Positions 1-11,891 are shown, counted from the first letter of the stretch. The stretch: DNA of 64,000 nucleotides from Trachythela sp. YZ-2020 (GCA_016169945.1 JADLSH010000076.1:1927001-1991000); one strand, 5' to 3'. Translations and numbers: made by a program. Notes: generated from the letters alone by a model not told the origin.

Positions 1-815
1 GATTCTAGATTTCAAAATTTTCCCGGTAGAGCATGGACCCCCTAGAAGCAAACTGACCTCGGTTGATAACTCGTCCCAAGCAAAGCACCCCCACCCACCC
101 CAATTAGAATTTACAAAATTTGAAAAAAGCAATCCAGACATTTAAAAGTTTAAATAAATCTTATTAACATTACATTCTTGATAAAAACATAATATAACAT
201 GAAAATGCATTTATTCATAATAGACTTATACATGTATAACATGTGATAATGAAATTAAAGTTTTCTAAACATCTCTTGAATAGCCAATAAATATTTGTAA
301 CTTTCTAATCTGTAATTCTAAAAAAATGACAAATTAGTGTCATTCAAGTTTTGGCATCATATGGCAAAAAAATTTGCTAAACAGTTATGACCGCCACATG
401 TGTCTGACCGCCTCTTAAAGAGTATGGAATATACCATTCATTAAGTAAAGGAGTGTATTCTGTGTATCACTATAGTCAGGTTTATCGGATAGTAGTCAAA
501 GAATTACCCATCCATGTTAGCAAATATGTTTTGTTGAAGAATCAATTCAGCAGCTAAGTGAAACAAGCTAAAGTTAGAGAAACATACTGAAGCTCAAGAA
601 ACAAGCTGCAGTTATTAAACTAAAAGCAAGCATAAAATACACAACATATCAACAATTAATATTCAAAAAACTATGAGGGAGTTTCCAAGCCAATTTTCTA
701 TCTTAGCCTGTTCTTATATAAAATAGCTTGCAATGCAAAGCTGTATATAAACCCTGGTAACTTTATTTGTCTTAATAATATGTATTATGACAACCAGCAG
801 TAAAGCACCTCAAAG
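1..815. other. gene-free AT-rich stretch
   Basis: Downstream of the minus-strand orphan gene. No long open frame, no clear inverted repeat and no splice-bounded exon seen; it may carry that gene's 3' UTR. Confidence 0.5.
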
Positions 816-3042
816 TTAACCAAGAGAAGCTTTCTTAACCTTTTCCTTCATAACCTGCCTCAACTGGTCACTGCAAAACACACATTCATCAGTTGCACCC
901 ACTCTTTCCAATCCACAATAGCAAAAGGTTGGATCATCAGTAGCTCGCTTTGGTATATACCGGAGTTTGCATGAAGTTGCAGGCTTCTCTGTGTTATAAC
1001 CTCTCTCTACCGCCAAATCAGTGACATATATTCATGCAAAAAAATTTGCTCCCAACGGCATTTAAAATTTGTGTTCTTGCTATACCTGCTAATTGATATG
1101 TGCTTAGCTTCCCTCCCTTCCATGGAGTTCAAGCCCAAGCCCTTGCCATACTTGAATTTCATATCTGTTGTATGTGCTGGTATTATGATTCCTAAAGTCC
1201 ATGCTGTTGGATGGTGTGCAAGAAACATGTAATTTAGAATGAAATATGCCCTGCAATTTTTTTCAAGCTCATTTATCTGTTCATCGGTAATTTCAACTCG
1301 ACTGAATGCCGACACACAATCACGCAGGAGCAAGCATACATAGGCTAGAACATGTACAGTGAAACATGTTGAAGTACCTTTCTTTAAAAAAGGTCTCATA
1401 GCATCAATAAGAAACATGGAATTTTGCAAGAAGCATCTAGAATCCTGCCCAGTAAATCTGTAATCAAAACTTTTTCCTACTCTGTTGCTATCATCAAACC
1501 ACCTAACTATTTTGTTTGCCAAGCGGGTTAAATTACATCTGTTTCTCATTGTGCTGATGTACTTAGCTAATGGTGAGTTGCTTGGAACCTGTGCAAATGA
1601 TTTGACTGAATTCGGTAATTGTGATAATAGTAATACCTCACTTAAGAGATAGCGATGTGCGAGTGCGCATGCGTTATTTTTAAGGTGAAGGGGGTCTACA
1701 TGAATTCGATCAGCAAGTTTCCCGATAGGTGGCTCAAACTCTTGTCTACTATTCTTACTTCCAATAAAACTTGTTATCTTTGACCTCTTAGTTGACTCTG
1801 CTATGTTTTGCTTTTCAACCTTTTTCTTAAATGTTTCAACACATTTAGCTACTTCTTTCCTACTTGGATAGCTCCAAGGCTGCCAAGTGTTGTTTTTCTC
1901 TATCCCAAATGTTCCCTTCAAATTATTTGCATTATCAGTGGAGACATTGGCAAATGACGAGAAATATTTTGCACTGTTTCCTATCTCCCCACATAAAAAT
2001 GCTAGCATTTTCATGTCGTTGGGAAGTTCTGACACCTGGAATTTAACACTGACAGTATGACAAATACCGCTGGATGCAGTAAATGTGCATTGAAATGATT
2101 TCTGCTCAATAAATGCAATATCTGATACAAGCATTTTTATGAATCTCTGAACTGGTATGCAGTCTTCATGGCAATTGGCACCGAAAAGCAAGTGATTTTC
2201 ATTGCTACTTAGAACACCACGACCAATGTTCAAAAAAGATATCAACCAAGCACTAGCCACATCATCTTTCCCGAAGGGAGCTCCATCTCCCCCAAGGCTT
2301 ACACAAAAGGTGTATTCATTCCTAAACCAATCAATTACATGCCCACTAGATCCTGAAAGGTAAAATTCCCCCAACCTCACAAGAAGTTCTGTCAAGTTCC
2401 GATAACAACCATGTACTTTCTCCACTTCCTCAAGGCCATCACACAGATTGTCATATACACTATTAATGGTGCCTAAGGGAACTGACTTTATAAATGGCAT
2501 TAACTTATTGTAGGGAACAAGCCGGGTACGGGCAATTGCTGACTGTGACGCGTAAGATTTCTTGCTTTTAGTGCATTTTTGTAAGCAGAATCTCGGTAAA
2601 TTTTACGATACTTCTTCTTACCAACTACACCTCCACTGTAATAGACAGATACACTCCTAATCATGTTGTCATGTGAGGATTCATATTCTTTCAATTTCTT
2701 GTTATGAATTTTTGGTAAAACTGAGTGAAATCTCTTACTGGCTGATAATACATCGACCAAAACATTACTAGTACACTTATTTAATGCAGTATCAATAATA
2801 CCAATGGAACCAGGTATTTCTGAATCCGGGCTACCTCCATGAATCTTCTGGGCGAAGTCAAATGTCTCTTTCCTCCTCTTCCTAGCTATTGATGGACAGC
2901 TTGTCAATTTGCCATCTTCAAACATTGTAGGAAACTTTCTTCTTATTTTGACAGATCTATCTGACAATCTGTTCTCCTTCTCACTGGACCTAGTCTGCCC
3001 CATATCTGGAAGCTGATCTACCACGTCTTCTAATCTAGTGAG
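816..3042 (-). pseudogene. exon 2 of an orphan cnidarian-type multi-copy protein, two frameshifts
   Basis: Unrecognised protein family, though the composition suggests a multi-copy, possibly transposon-derived gene. Reading down the minus strand, an acceptor (TATAG at about 3043) opens the exon in phase 0 with LTRLEDVVDQLPDMG. A basic, low-complexity region (2500-3024) follows, then a 497-residue core (1007-2500) with the segments SLGGDGAPFGKDD, LPNDMKMLAFLCGE, VDPLHLKNNACALAHRYLL and MEGREAKHI. The tail (816-1016) has a C-x-C-x10-C-x2-C zinc-ribbon-like cluster (CYCGLERVGATDECVFC). The three blocks lie in three frames: one-base shifts occur near 2500-2515 and near 1005-1016, the latter beside a TTT run, so decay or sequencing indels are both possible. 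The acidic GGDG and invariant-looking E/H segments could be a DDE-type nuclease core, but I cannot prove this. The full protein would be about 800 residues. Confidence 0.6.
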
Positions 3043-3450
3043 CTATACAAATTTGGTAATTCTAAGTCTCGAAATCTTTCACTTAGTTTCTTCAAAGATT
3101 AAAACTTGCACTCATACTTTGGAGTACTATTAATAAAATTTCAATTGTCCTCAATGAGCCCAAGTTTTCCCTGACTCGTCAAGGGGAGACCCTTGGGTCC
3201 TAATTTATGCTATTTAATTCAACAAGCAAGTAACATGCCTTGCTAGTTGTGTTTTGGCTCTTTTCTACACATGTACTTTCTGTATCATCTATTCTGACAG
3301 TTACTTTAGATAAACTATGTTATACAGAACAAGTAGTCTGTATATTTTAAAGCACAAATTAACATATATACAAAGTATGAAAGCTGGGCATATTATCAAA
3401 AGGCTAGCATGCCAAAATATCAACAGCACACAAAATTAATAGCCTTTTAC

Positions 3451-3633
3451 CTTTTCATCAAGTCTCCTCTTTCTTTCACAAAGGGCATGGAATACTTTTC
3501 TTGTACGATTTACTTGAACGTTAAGTTGCTGTGCTTCATCTTGAAGCAAAGTCAGGTTTCTGTTCGAATTTACAATATCTTCTCGAGCCTCCTTTCTTCT
3601 GCTCTGTAGAAGCCCAACTGGATAACGTGGCAT
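3451..3633 (-). CDS. exon 1 of the orphan gene: coiled-coil N-terminus
   Basis: 61 codons starting at an ATG (3631-3633, MPRYPVGLLQ) and ending at a donor (AAAAG/GTAAAAGG, GT at 3449-3450). Joined in phase 0 to the exon starting at 3042, across a 408-bp intron, it gives an uninterrupted heptad-like helix: residues ~15-75, rich in E, R, K, L and Q, bridging the splice (ERKRRLDEK / LTRLEDVVDQL). The coiled coil crossing the intron supports the join. An in-frame ATG further upstream (to 3693) would add a hydrophobic leader, but I chose the later start because the upstream residues look non-conserved. The exon abuts the oppositely oriented LINE fragment. Confidence 0.5.
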
Positions 3634-3675
3634 AACGCGTGTCAATGGCCTTGGGAAATCAAGTGTAAACAGTAA

Positions 3676-4421
3676 AGCAAGGGCCAAAATCAAAAATCCA
3701 AAAAGAAAACCGTGGTCGTCGCTGGTGATTCCTTGGTTGAAAATGTTATCGGTGCAAAAATGAGTAGCATTGACACTGACAATTTCTTCGTTGTGAAGCC
3801 TTTTCCAGGAGCAACTGTAGAAAATATGAATGACTTTATCAACCCACTAATCCGAAAAAAGCCTGATAAAATGATTCTACACGTAGGAACCAACAATCTG
3901 AAAAGTTCGTCCCCAAAGGTTGTTGCTGAATCCATTTTAAAACTCGTGACTAGAATCAAGGAAGCTTCTCCAAATACAGCTGTGGGTATTTCAGCATTGC
4001 TGGTAAGGAATGATAATCACGAACTCGCCGTAAAGGTAAATCTAGTTAATAACATTCTTAGAGGTTATTCTATTAATGCAAACATTTCATACCTAGGCAA
4101 TGCTAACATTAATAGTTCGCATTTAAACTCTAGAGGCCTTCATCTTAACAGTATTGGTAGTTCAATTCTTCAAGACAATTTTAGAGAATTTGCTCATATT
4201 TTAAATTGACATAATGCCTTGCCGGGTGAATCTGTTACAGTTACCGATAATCAACCAAATAGTCCTATCAATCAGTCAGCCCCAACAATACCTATTATGC
4301 GGGGCTTCAAACTAGCATCACTTAATGTTACTAGTATAATAAAGCATATCGACGAGCTTAGAGTTTTGCTTGTTGACCATTCAATCGATGTTTTGGCAAT
4401 TAACGAGACAAGGCTTGATTC
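3676..4421 (+). pseudogene. 5' fragment of a LINE: SGNH/GDSL esterase plus start of AP-type endonuclease
   Basis: Residues from 3712 show an SGNH-hydrolase fold: block I AGDSLVEN, block III MILHVGTNNL, and a C-terminal HLN segment (GLHLNSIGS). It ends at a TGA (4207-4209). In the same frame, about 35 residues on, begins FKLASLNVTSIIKHIDELR...DVLAINETRLDS, the N-terminal strand of an EEP (AP-endonuclease) domain. SGNH domains before the endonuclease are known in CR1/L2-type non-LTR elements. The copy breaks off after about 4421 and carries no reverse transcriptase here. Loss of the 3' end is unusual for a simple LINE insertion, which normally loses the 5' end, so later rearrangement is inferred. 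The stop between the two domains could be decay or an ORF boundary. Confidence 0.7.
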
Positions 4422-4988
4422 TTATGCATTATTATTATTGATTATATATGGCCTTGGAAATGACAGTTGCTGCAACTGAAGGTTCTTTTCTTGTGCTGGC
4501 AACCAATATCTTCCAAAAACTCCATCCTATTCTTTTCATAACTATTCATTTTAAAGAATCAAGTCCTCGTTGATTGGTGGATCTGAAGAAGTGTTTTGTC
4601 ATTTAACTTTAAGGCCTTGCTGAGTGAACATAGAAATTTTGCCATACATTTCGATAAATAAAAGTGCCACGTAAAAGTGCATGCATGCAAAAAGTGACAT
4701 GCTTTGTTTGGTACAACTTTAAGAACATCTCCAGGAAGGACTTGGACTTCTCTTGAATGTGTTCTTTGCTCACTTGTGGGCCTGATGAAATCTTATTGGC
4801 ATCTGGATGATTTGCATTGCACTGTTCCTACCTGGCACCTTGCTTTGAATTTCTTGGATATCTTTGATTGTCCGAGAACCTTTTGAGGAGTTGGACAGAG
4901 ACCATTCTTTTGTTCCATCTTATTTATCATACAATGGACATTTGCACCTAGGCCAACAAACACAGGCAATAAATTTTCAGTCACCTCC
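4422..4988. other. gene-free stretch
   Basis: Short accidental open frames on both strands, none with recognisable domains. Nothing else seen. Confidence 0.4.
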
Positions 4989-5978
4989 TTAATAACTCTT
5001 TCTGGTCGGTCGCATTTTAATTATGTTGTCGCAAGTTGTCGCAAGTTGTCGCAAGAGCACTTTGAGTACGATCTCCTTTGCAAAATATTTACCCCCTGGC
5101 AATGAAATTAACACCATTGGAATCCTTACAAAATAAGCTTTTTAACAGTGGGCTATTTTGCCGAATATACATTACAGAATCAAAAATACTAAAAGTTTAA
5201 TCCCAAACATACCTCCAGTCATACTTCAGCTCAACTCAAACAATCTTTAATATCTTCTCATATGTTTATTACATCGACAGACTTCTAATGGTCGAAATTT
5301 AGCTTTTTATCTGTGTCTTTATTTGGTAAAACTTGGCTGCGATACGGCTTTTAGAAATATTTATTTTGAATTTTTTTTTATTTATCGGGAATTTTCCAGC
5401 ATGCACGCGCTTGCCGTAGTTTGACTATATATGGTTTCCCCACGCGCTTCAGTCCCGACAAAAAGATCTTATATAGGGTATTGTACCCTGGGGAATTCAT
5501 TCCGGCCACTTAAAAAACCATAGCAACAGTCTTTGTTTGTGTTTGGACCTTTTCCGGTTGTTTGTGTTTGGGCCTTTTCCGGTACGCTACATTTCAAATT
5601 TCGCCGTAACTTTGTCAATTTTTATTGTGTTTCTTTGCAAGTTGGTCAGTATGTACAGTTTTTAATGCTCTATAAAACGGTGTATTAGCGAAGATCACAC
5701 GGTTTTTAAAACAGAAGTTATAATCGACCAAAGGTACTGAATATATAATTAGTTTACGATAATAATAAATATCAGATTACAAAGGTGTTAAAACTCACGG
5801 AGATCTGTAAAACAATGTTTTTAGCGATTTATTTGGCATTAGCCAAGAACAGGTGTGTTTGCTGAATCGATTGGTGGTATTTTCGTCCGTTTTGGGTGAG
5901 GGGCGCCAAATATACAAGCGCTCAAAGTCATCATGCTTTGGCGAATGATATTCGACGGTGCCGTCCAGAAAGAGTTAA
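4989..5978. mobile_element. non-autonomous DNA transposon (TTAA type), copy A
   Basis: Left end TTAA-TAACTCTTTCTGG and right end CCGTCCAGAAAGAG-TTAA are inverted relative to each other and bounded by TTAA, as for piggyBac or Kolobok elements. Just inside the left end sits a 10-bp unit (GTTGTCGCAA) repeated three times. The interior is AT-rich, without a transposase frame. It is alignable with the copy at 6963-7756 through shared blocks near the ends (GTCGCATTTTAATTATG, ATTTCAAATTTCGCCG-like, CACGGAGATCTGTAAA). Confidence 0.7.
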
Positions 5979-6341
5979 GAACCATTCATTGCCCTTGAAC
6001 CGTCATCCACAACTGTCAAGTCTTTTTCCAATATTAGACCCATCCCCTGACAATTTTACTTATATGTTTTTGTTCAGTCTGAATATCTCCCTGGGAGAGG
6101 TGTTTGTAATTAACTTTTGCAGTCTTACTTTCAGTCTTTCCTTAATGCTTTGCTGAACACCAAGTTTCCATTTTTTATTTTAAAATTCTCTCCTGGACTC
6201 TCCATGATCTAGGTAGCCCCTTGCACATCATTGAAAGCTCATGGTCTTTCCTTGGTGTACAACAATAAAGTTATATCATCCATCTCCTCATTGGTGAGTG
6301 TTTCAGTGTGGACAAGGGGTCGATTTCATCTTTGTCATTAA

Positions 6342-6678
6342 GGGGCCATTCACAAAGGATGTCCGAGCCGAGGGGTGGGGGTTGGAAAATCAGAACAAAC
6401 TCGGACATAGGGGGGAGGGGGGTTTTAGCAATCTGGACGTCCGGATTTAAAAAAAATTCAAAACCAAATTTCTTTTTGCCTCTATTTTGAACTCTCCTTC
6501 CCATTGTGAAATTGGCATTTTGAACACGTCATAATATTTATATCTATTATTCTTTCCTTCAATGATGAATTCAACAGTGCTGTGAAGATTGTGTGAGTTT
6601 TTGCGAGACATGGCGGGCAAGGGGGAGGGGGGGTCTGAAAATCCATCATTTGGCCGGACATTCTTTGTGAATGGCCCC
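6342..6678. mobile_element. 337-bp MITE with GGGGCCATTCACAAAG termini
   Basis: The left terminus GGGGCCATTCACAAAGGATG and right terminus CATTCTTTGTGAATGGCCCC form terminal inverted repeats of about 20 bp, followed inside by G-rich and C-rich runs. No target-site duplication is clear on inspection. The open frames across it on both strands are a by-product of its composition. Confidence 0.65.
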
Positions 6679-6704
6679 AAGTTTATTGTGAAGACCCAGA
6701 AATG

Positions 6705-6962
6705 CTAAAGAGGTTTCACAGTCGCTAACCATTTGCTCCATCTGGTGTAATCTGAAATGTTGTGGATTTTGTTGAGCCTCTTGCTGTCTGTCGTCTTAAT
6801 TTCCACGATAGAACTTTTAGCCTTCTTGCAGTTCATTAAATTGAAGTCCTCTTGGAGTTTTCTTTTCTCAGAATTCATCACCCTGCTTTCCTCCTTTAGT
6901 TTCTCCACTTTGAGCTCCCTTAGTATCTCCACCTTTAGCTGTTGTTTTTCTCATTGCTTCTT
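6705..6962 (-). pseudogene. coiled-coil protein fragment cut by a MITE
   Basis: A lysine/glutamate-rich segment (VEILRELKVEKLKEES, then KRKLQEDFNLMNCKKAK) ending in ISDYTRWSKWLATVKPL and a stop. It looks like the C-terminal tail of a larger coiled-coil protein. Upstream sequence is replaced by the TTAA element starting at 6963. Family not recognised. Confidence 0.3.
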
Positions 6963-7756
6963 TTAACTCTTTCTGGACGGTCGCATTTTAATTATGTTGT
7001 CGCAAGTTGTCGCAAGTTGTCGCAAGAGCACTTTTTACCTTCTCCTTAATTTCTCTTTTACCAACCCAATGAATGAAATTAACACTCTCTTACAAAATAA
7101 GCTTTAAACTTTTAACAGTTTTATTTTGCCGACTAAATCAAACATCAAAAAACTAAAATTTAAAAATCCCAAACATACCAGTTCATATACTCAGTTCAGT
7201 TCAAATCAAACTAATATCTTTATTATCTTTAATATTAATGGCTTCTTTACGGCTTCAAATTTAGCTTTTATCTGTTTATTTTAGTAAATAAACGTGCACC
7301 GTTTAGAAAATTAGAATTTTTTTTTTTTTAATATTTTTTTTTTTCATTATTTATGTTCAGGTGAACGCCCAGCACGCTACACATTTCAAAATTTCGCCGT
7401 TTCTGTAAATTTTTATTTATGTTTTTTTGCAACTATGTACAGTTTTAGTTTTTTATAAACTTTTAAACGGTGTAAAGATATCGGCTTTACGGTGAAGTTA
7501 CCAAGAACCAATCGACCACCAAAACTGATACTATATATAGTTAGCTAATAAATAATATATAATTAAAAGGTGTTAAAAATCACGGAGATCTGTAAACAAA
7601 TGTAACAACAATGTTGGCATTAGCCAAGAACATGTGTGTTTATGCTGAATCGATTGGTGTTTTCGTGTGGTGGTTGGGTTTAGCGCCAAAAGATACAATG
7701 CTCAAAATCCATGTTGGGCGGCGGTTGATATGCGCCTGCCGTGCAGAAAGAGTTAA
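6963..7756. mobile_element. non-autonomous DNA transposon (TTAA type), copy B
   Basis: Same family as the element at 4989-5978. Left end TTAACTCTTTCTGGACGG, right end CCGTGCAGAAAGAGTTAA, again with the tripled GTTGTCGCAA unit inside the left end. It is about 200 bp shorter and clearly diverged. Its right flank (TTAAAGTGCTTATG) also occurs near 11065-11086 without the element, as CATTAAAGTGCTTATG on the minus strand, which supports the right boundary. Confidence 0.7.
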
Positions 7757-7935
7757 AGTGCTTATGAACGCAAAATGGGTTTTTATTGATTCAGATAGAA
7801 CATAAAAAGTTAGTTAATAAGTTCTAGATTAGTTTTTGGCTTAGACCTTTAGTTTTGGAGATATAAAGGCGCAAAGTCGCTATTTTGGAAAAAAAGTAGC
7901 ATCTTCCGGGGGACTGGGTCCCAGGAACGTGTGTA
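7757..7935 (+). repeat. dispersed repeat, inverted partner of 10891-11085
   Basis: About 180 bp (from AGTGCTTATGAACGCAAAAT to GGGTCCCAGGAAC) matches the reverse complement of 10891-11085 with many substitutions and small indels. No coding content recognised. Confidence 0.7.
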
Positions 7936-9104
7936 TTTAATTTTACTATAAAAACAATTACATTTGGATAAATCATCTTGAAAAGTCGGCTATTTCTTGA
8001 GGAAAAAACACATTTTTGAACTCAAACACATTTTTGAGTGTGTAAAGTAACCCTTCTAGTGGTTTGCATCGTCAATCGTGGAATATAGACGAAGGAATAT
8101 ATTTAAATGCGATTTCAAAGTCGATCATGGAGACGACCATGACACTTGATGACAGTAACTTACGTCTATAAATTCTGGGACATAGATGCCTCTTACTTAT
8201 AAAATTCTTTCGAAAGAAGAAATAAATGAACGAATGCAAGGGTTGGAATGGAACTTAAACCTTTTACTGCATTTTATAGTCTTCGTGCCTTCATGGAGAT
8301 GGGAATCGGTTGCATTTCATTTCTACACCTGCTTTAAAGTTGGTTCTCACTTTAGCAAGGAAGCTTGTTTCCCTACAAATTTTACATTCAAATTTGCCCA
8401 AAATTTGGACATTTTCAAGAATAGTAACTGGTTAACTGCAACTGGCCAACCCACAATCTAATGAAATTGGCCCCCATGTATATTCTCGCAGAATCTTTCA
8501 TAGAAAGATTGGTTGGCAGATTGTCATCTTTGTCCATGTAACTGAAAGATGATCAATACACGGATATCATAAACTGGATATATAGATATGGAATTATTGT
8601 GACGACACTAAACATTAATTGCCACATAAATAGGCTTAGAATAATATTCATCTTTTGAGAATGTTTTAGTGGGGGAAACATATCTAATTTAATAAGCCAT
8701 AAGGCCAGTATGTGATCTGTAAAACTTCATACTTTCTATTACAGTAGCTTTGCCTGTGTGGGCAGAGCAAACATGCTTCAACTTTCACATTAGATGTAAG
8801 ATGTGTGGTGTGAGAGTGATGTTTGCTTTACTCATATTGTACACACATCCAACTTTCTTGGCATGCCCACATAGCTGATTTAAGTAACTCGGAAAGGTGC
8901 TTCTCTGTGCAGGTAAACCGACTTCCTCCCCATGGAGGAAAATGGATGTTGACCCCCTCCCCTACCAGATGTCCTTGCACATTTTAGAAGTGGAATCTCT
9001 CCTTCCAGATGGGTAAAGTTCTTCCATAGTGGGAGTCTGGCTCTTTTCTAGGTAACCCATTACCCAAAAAGCAGCTAAAGTTTAGCCGATCCAATCAAGC
9101 GCAG
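7936..9104. other. gene-free stretch
   Basis: Unremarkable AT-rich sequence. A 91-codon open frame at 8186-8461 (plus) has no recognisable motif and I treat it as chance. Confidence 0.4.
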
Positions 9105-9166
9105 TTAACCCATTAATTGGCAGTACTCTACCACTGATGAGTAAAATTTGCCAATTAATGGGTTAA
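9105..9166. repeat. 62-bp hairpin MITE (TTAACCCATTAATTGGCA)
   Basis: Near-perfect inverted ends TTAACCCATTAATTGGCA and TGCCAATTAATGGGTTAA around a short spacer with TGATGAGTAAAA. The same family recurs at 52731-52835. Internal segments (GATGAGTAAAATTGTCTGGC) recur near 11330-11400 and 59740-59840. Confidence 0.7.
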
Positions 9167-9658
9167 GCCAATCCAATCGATCAAGGGGCTGAGCTATTAA
9201 AAGTGAACTTGCCCCCAAGAGACAATAGAGTCACACTGCAACATATATTGATAAAGATGTTTAATAAATATTTAATTAAAAATGTTAATTCATCTTTCAC
9301 TGATGGTTCCAGTTTACTTCACTGATAATCTAGATGAAATCACAAACAAATAGTTTAATGGGCTATACAATGTTGAAGTGTATCTCTCTATTTAGGGAAT
9401 TTTCTGTTAGCCTCCCTAAGGTTCTTCAACATAGGTGGCTTAGGGACCAAGGCCTAACCGCAGAAATGCCTGATACTCAGGTTAAGGTGGTTCCACTAGT
9501 GGGACAGTGCAGCACTTGGTGATCAACTTTGTGCCAAATACATGTATCAATTAAACATATATCATCAGTATCTCACTGTCATATAAAACATGTGACATTG
9601 ACCACATGTGTAGGATAATACAAGACACTGAAAGTCCACATATAAAGTAGGTTGAAGT

Positions 9659-10233
9659 AGGCTTGGGCGGTTTTGCTTAAAATAAAAACCGAAAAACCGT
9701 CCGATTCAAAACCGGTAAAACCGGTTTTTCTTCTTCAAAATTTGCTTAAACTAAATGAAGAGGAATTGTGGGCTTTGTCAAGCCCTTTGTGGCAGTGTCA
9801 GCAATTCTTTTGACCTCAGAATACGAATCGTACACGCTAAATCGCAAATTGTGGGAACTTTTACCGATCGTTGTCGTTTTCGTCTTCCTTGAATCCGAAA
9901 TATTGCCAGACAAGAGAGGTAGAGGCCCCAGAAACCTTTTTAGATCGCAAACCGACGTTGACGTTTATAGCAGCCATGACTATTTGCGTGCAGTGTCCAT
10001 GTGTGGCATGAAATTGACACCGTAAAATGCGCACCGCGTGATTGGTTAAGTGTGCAATTTTACCGCTAAATATTCTGTTCCTTTGAGTGTTGAGTATCGT
10101 AAATCAAGGTCAAAGGGTCAAATAAGATAGTAAACAATTATTTAATGACGGTTTTCCGGTTTTTCTAAAAGCCAAACCAAAAAACCGGTTTTGGATAATA
10201 AAACCGAAAAAAACCGGTAAACCGCCCAAGCCT
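9659..10233. mobile_element. 575-bp MITE with AGGCTTGGGCGGTTT termini and 10-bp target duplication
   Basis: Terminal inverted repeats AGGCTTGGGCGG / CCGCCCAAGCCT, extended inward by AACCGGTTTT-rich subterminal repeats. It is flanked by direct repeats AGGTTGAAGT at 9649-9658 and 10234-10243. A 9-11 bp duplication is the Mutator-superfamily signature, so a MULE-type MITE is inferred. An 85-codon open frame inside (9768-10025, plus) has no known domain. Confidence 0.8.
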
Positions 10234-10243
10234 AGGTTGAAGT

Positions 10244-10890
10244 CTAAAAGTAGAATGGCCTATTAATTTATATTAGTTAAATACCATAAAGGCATTAAAG
10301 TTGTGATAATTTCCACATTGAAACATATATGATATATTATTCCATAACAGCAGTATGTAATCTCTCAGAGGTAGAAGCACTTCGATCGATTTGTGCGTCA
10401 ACAAACACCGTTGTACACCGGACATGTCCGCCGCAGAACCTTTCATCCACACTGGCTTCAATGACATTGTATACTAAGCAAATAATATGCACATTTAGGT
10501 GACATGATTCAAAGTTAAATATCCAAAGTTCATACGCACGAATAGACATCATTGCATTTGTTAAAATCACAGCTTACCTGTATGTTGATTCCTGTCCTAT
10601 GTTGGGACAACTGGGTACATTTGTCTTTGTTTATAGGTCGATAACTATGGCCTGTATTTGCCACCAAATGTCTCAGATCGATGAGTTTCGGTGCCCTCTT
10701 TTCTATCGGTTTAAAGCCGCAATAGGTGATTTATCATCCAAAAAAGGTGTCAGATAGCTAGATATATTACTGTTGGTACTTTCTGTGTAAGATCACGCAC
10801 AAACGAAACATCGTTTAGACAAAATATGCAAAAAAACACAAGATATCGATATCTTCGCCATATATTTCTTAGTTGTTTATCAAAGTTGGG
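10244..10890. other. gene-free stretch
   Basis: No supported gene. Short minus-strand frames overlap each other without recognisable motifs. Confidence 0.4.
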
Positions 10891-11085
10891 TTCCTGGGAT
10901 CCAGGCCCCTTGGTGATATTTTGGTCGTGCTCCTTTTTTCAGAAAATGGCAAAATTTGCCTGTTTGAGCCTTTATATCTCCGAAACTAAAAGTCTAAGCC
11001 AAAAACTAATCTAGAACTTACTAACTAACTTTTCACGCCTTATCCGAATCAATAAAAACCCATTTTGCGTTCATAAGCACTTTAA
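10891..11085 (-). repeat. dispersed repeat, inverted partner of 7757-7935
   Basis: Reads, on the minus strand, the same order of blocks as 7757-7935: GTGCTTATGAACGCAAAA, GTTCTAGATTAGTTTTTGGC, GGAGATATAAAGG and GGATCCCAGGAAC. Separation of about 3 kb. Confidence 0.7.
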
Positions 11086-11123
11086 TGCTCATCATTTTGT
11101 CTTAAATACCATCACTTACAATA

Positions 11124-11265
11124 TTACCAGGTACACCACTCGTGTGGCATTGTTGTTTGACTAGCTCTTGCAAAACTGACATGTTTATTAGACAAGCCAT
11201 CTTGTTCAATGCCCTCATCTTGTTGAGATTTCTTTATCAATTTGTACAGCTCATAAACAACTTTG
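11124..11265 (-). CDS. exon 2 of a small secreted protein gene
   Basis: Acceptor CTTATAG precedes C-AAA-GTT-GTT. The first base completes the split codon left by the exon at 11892-12043 (AA+C, Asn). It then runs KVVYELYKLIKKSQQDEG to PHEWCTW and a stop (TAA). The mature region would be short (about 67 residues after signal cleavage), hydrophilic, with one Cys near the C-terminus and a KK site. No family recognised; it could be a peptide precursor or small secreted factor. Agreement of consensus splice sites and reading phase is the main support. No expression evidence is available from sequence alone. Confidence 0.45.
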
Positions 11266-11891
11266 CTATAAGAAACACATAGAACCATGTCAAAGGTCGC
11301 TTGTCTCAATTGCGGCAAACCTAGTAGGGGTATTAAGGTGCAAGAGTCTCCCTCGAGGAGTAAAATTGTCTGGCGTTAGGCAGAGTAAAATAACAGAGTA
11401 GGGCACACCAGGGTGGATTGTGCCTTAATGGTTAGGGAAAATGATTAAGTAAGGCTGCTCAAACTCATTTGGAGCAGCACTGTGGCTGGTATGTACACTG
11501 GGGCAGCAGCAAGTCAAACATCACACTTCGCATACATGAAACACAATAAGTCCAATGTTTGATTTGACAAATCTCCAATGTCACTTGAGTGTCAAATTCA
11601 ATTGTTTATTAGTTTATAATACTGCACAATATATCTTTCAATACTGTACAATTGTCATTTTCCAGTACACACTTTGACACGACACACTAAATATGCCACG
11701 TTTATATAGGGGCAGGATGGACATTAATCCTGTATCCAACTCCTGCCAGTTACTTGTTTTGTACCTTTGTAATTTGTAGTACATATATGTTTGTAATTTA
11801 CTGGCAAATTCAATAAATTCAAATTCAAACTGCAGGACTGGCAAGTCAAATTACTCAAATATAGCTTAAGCATACAGTAAGTTAAACTTAC

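Noticed and set aside
8186..8461. 91-codon open frame as a gene
   Set aside because: No splice support, no domain, composition like surrounding DNA.
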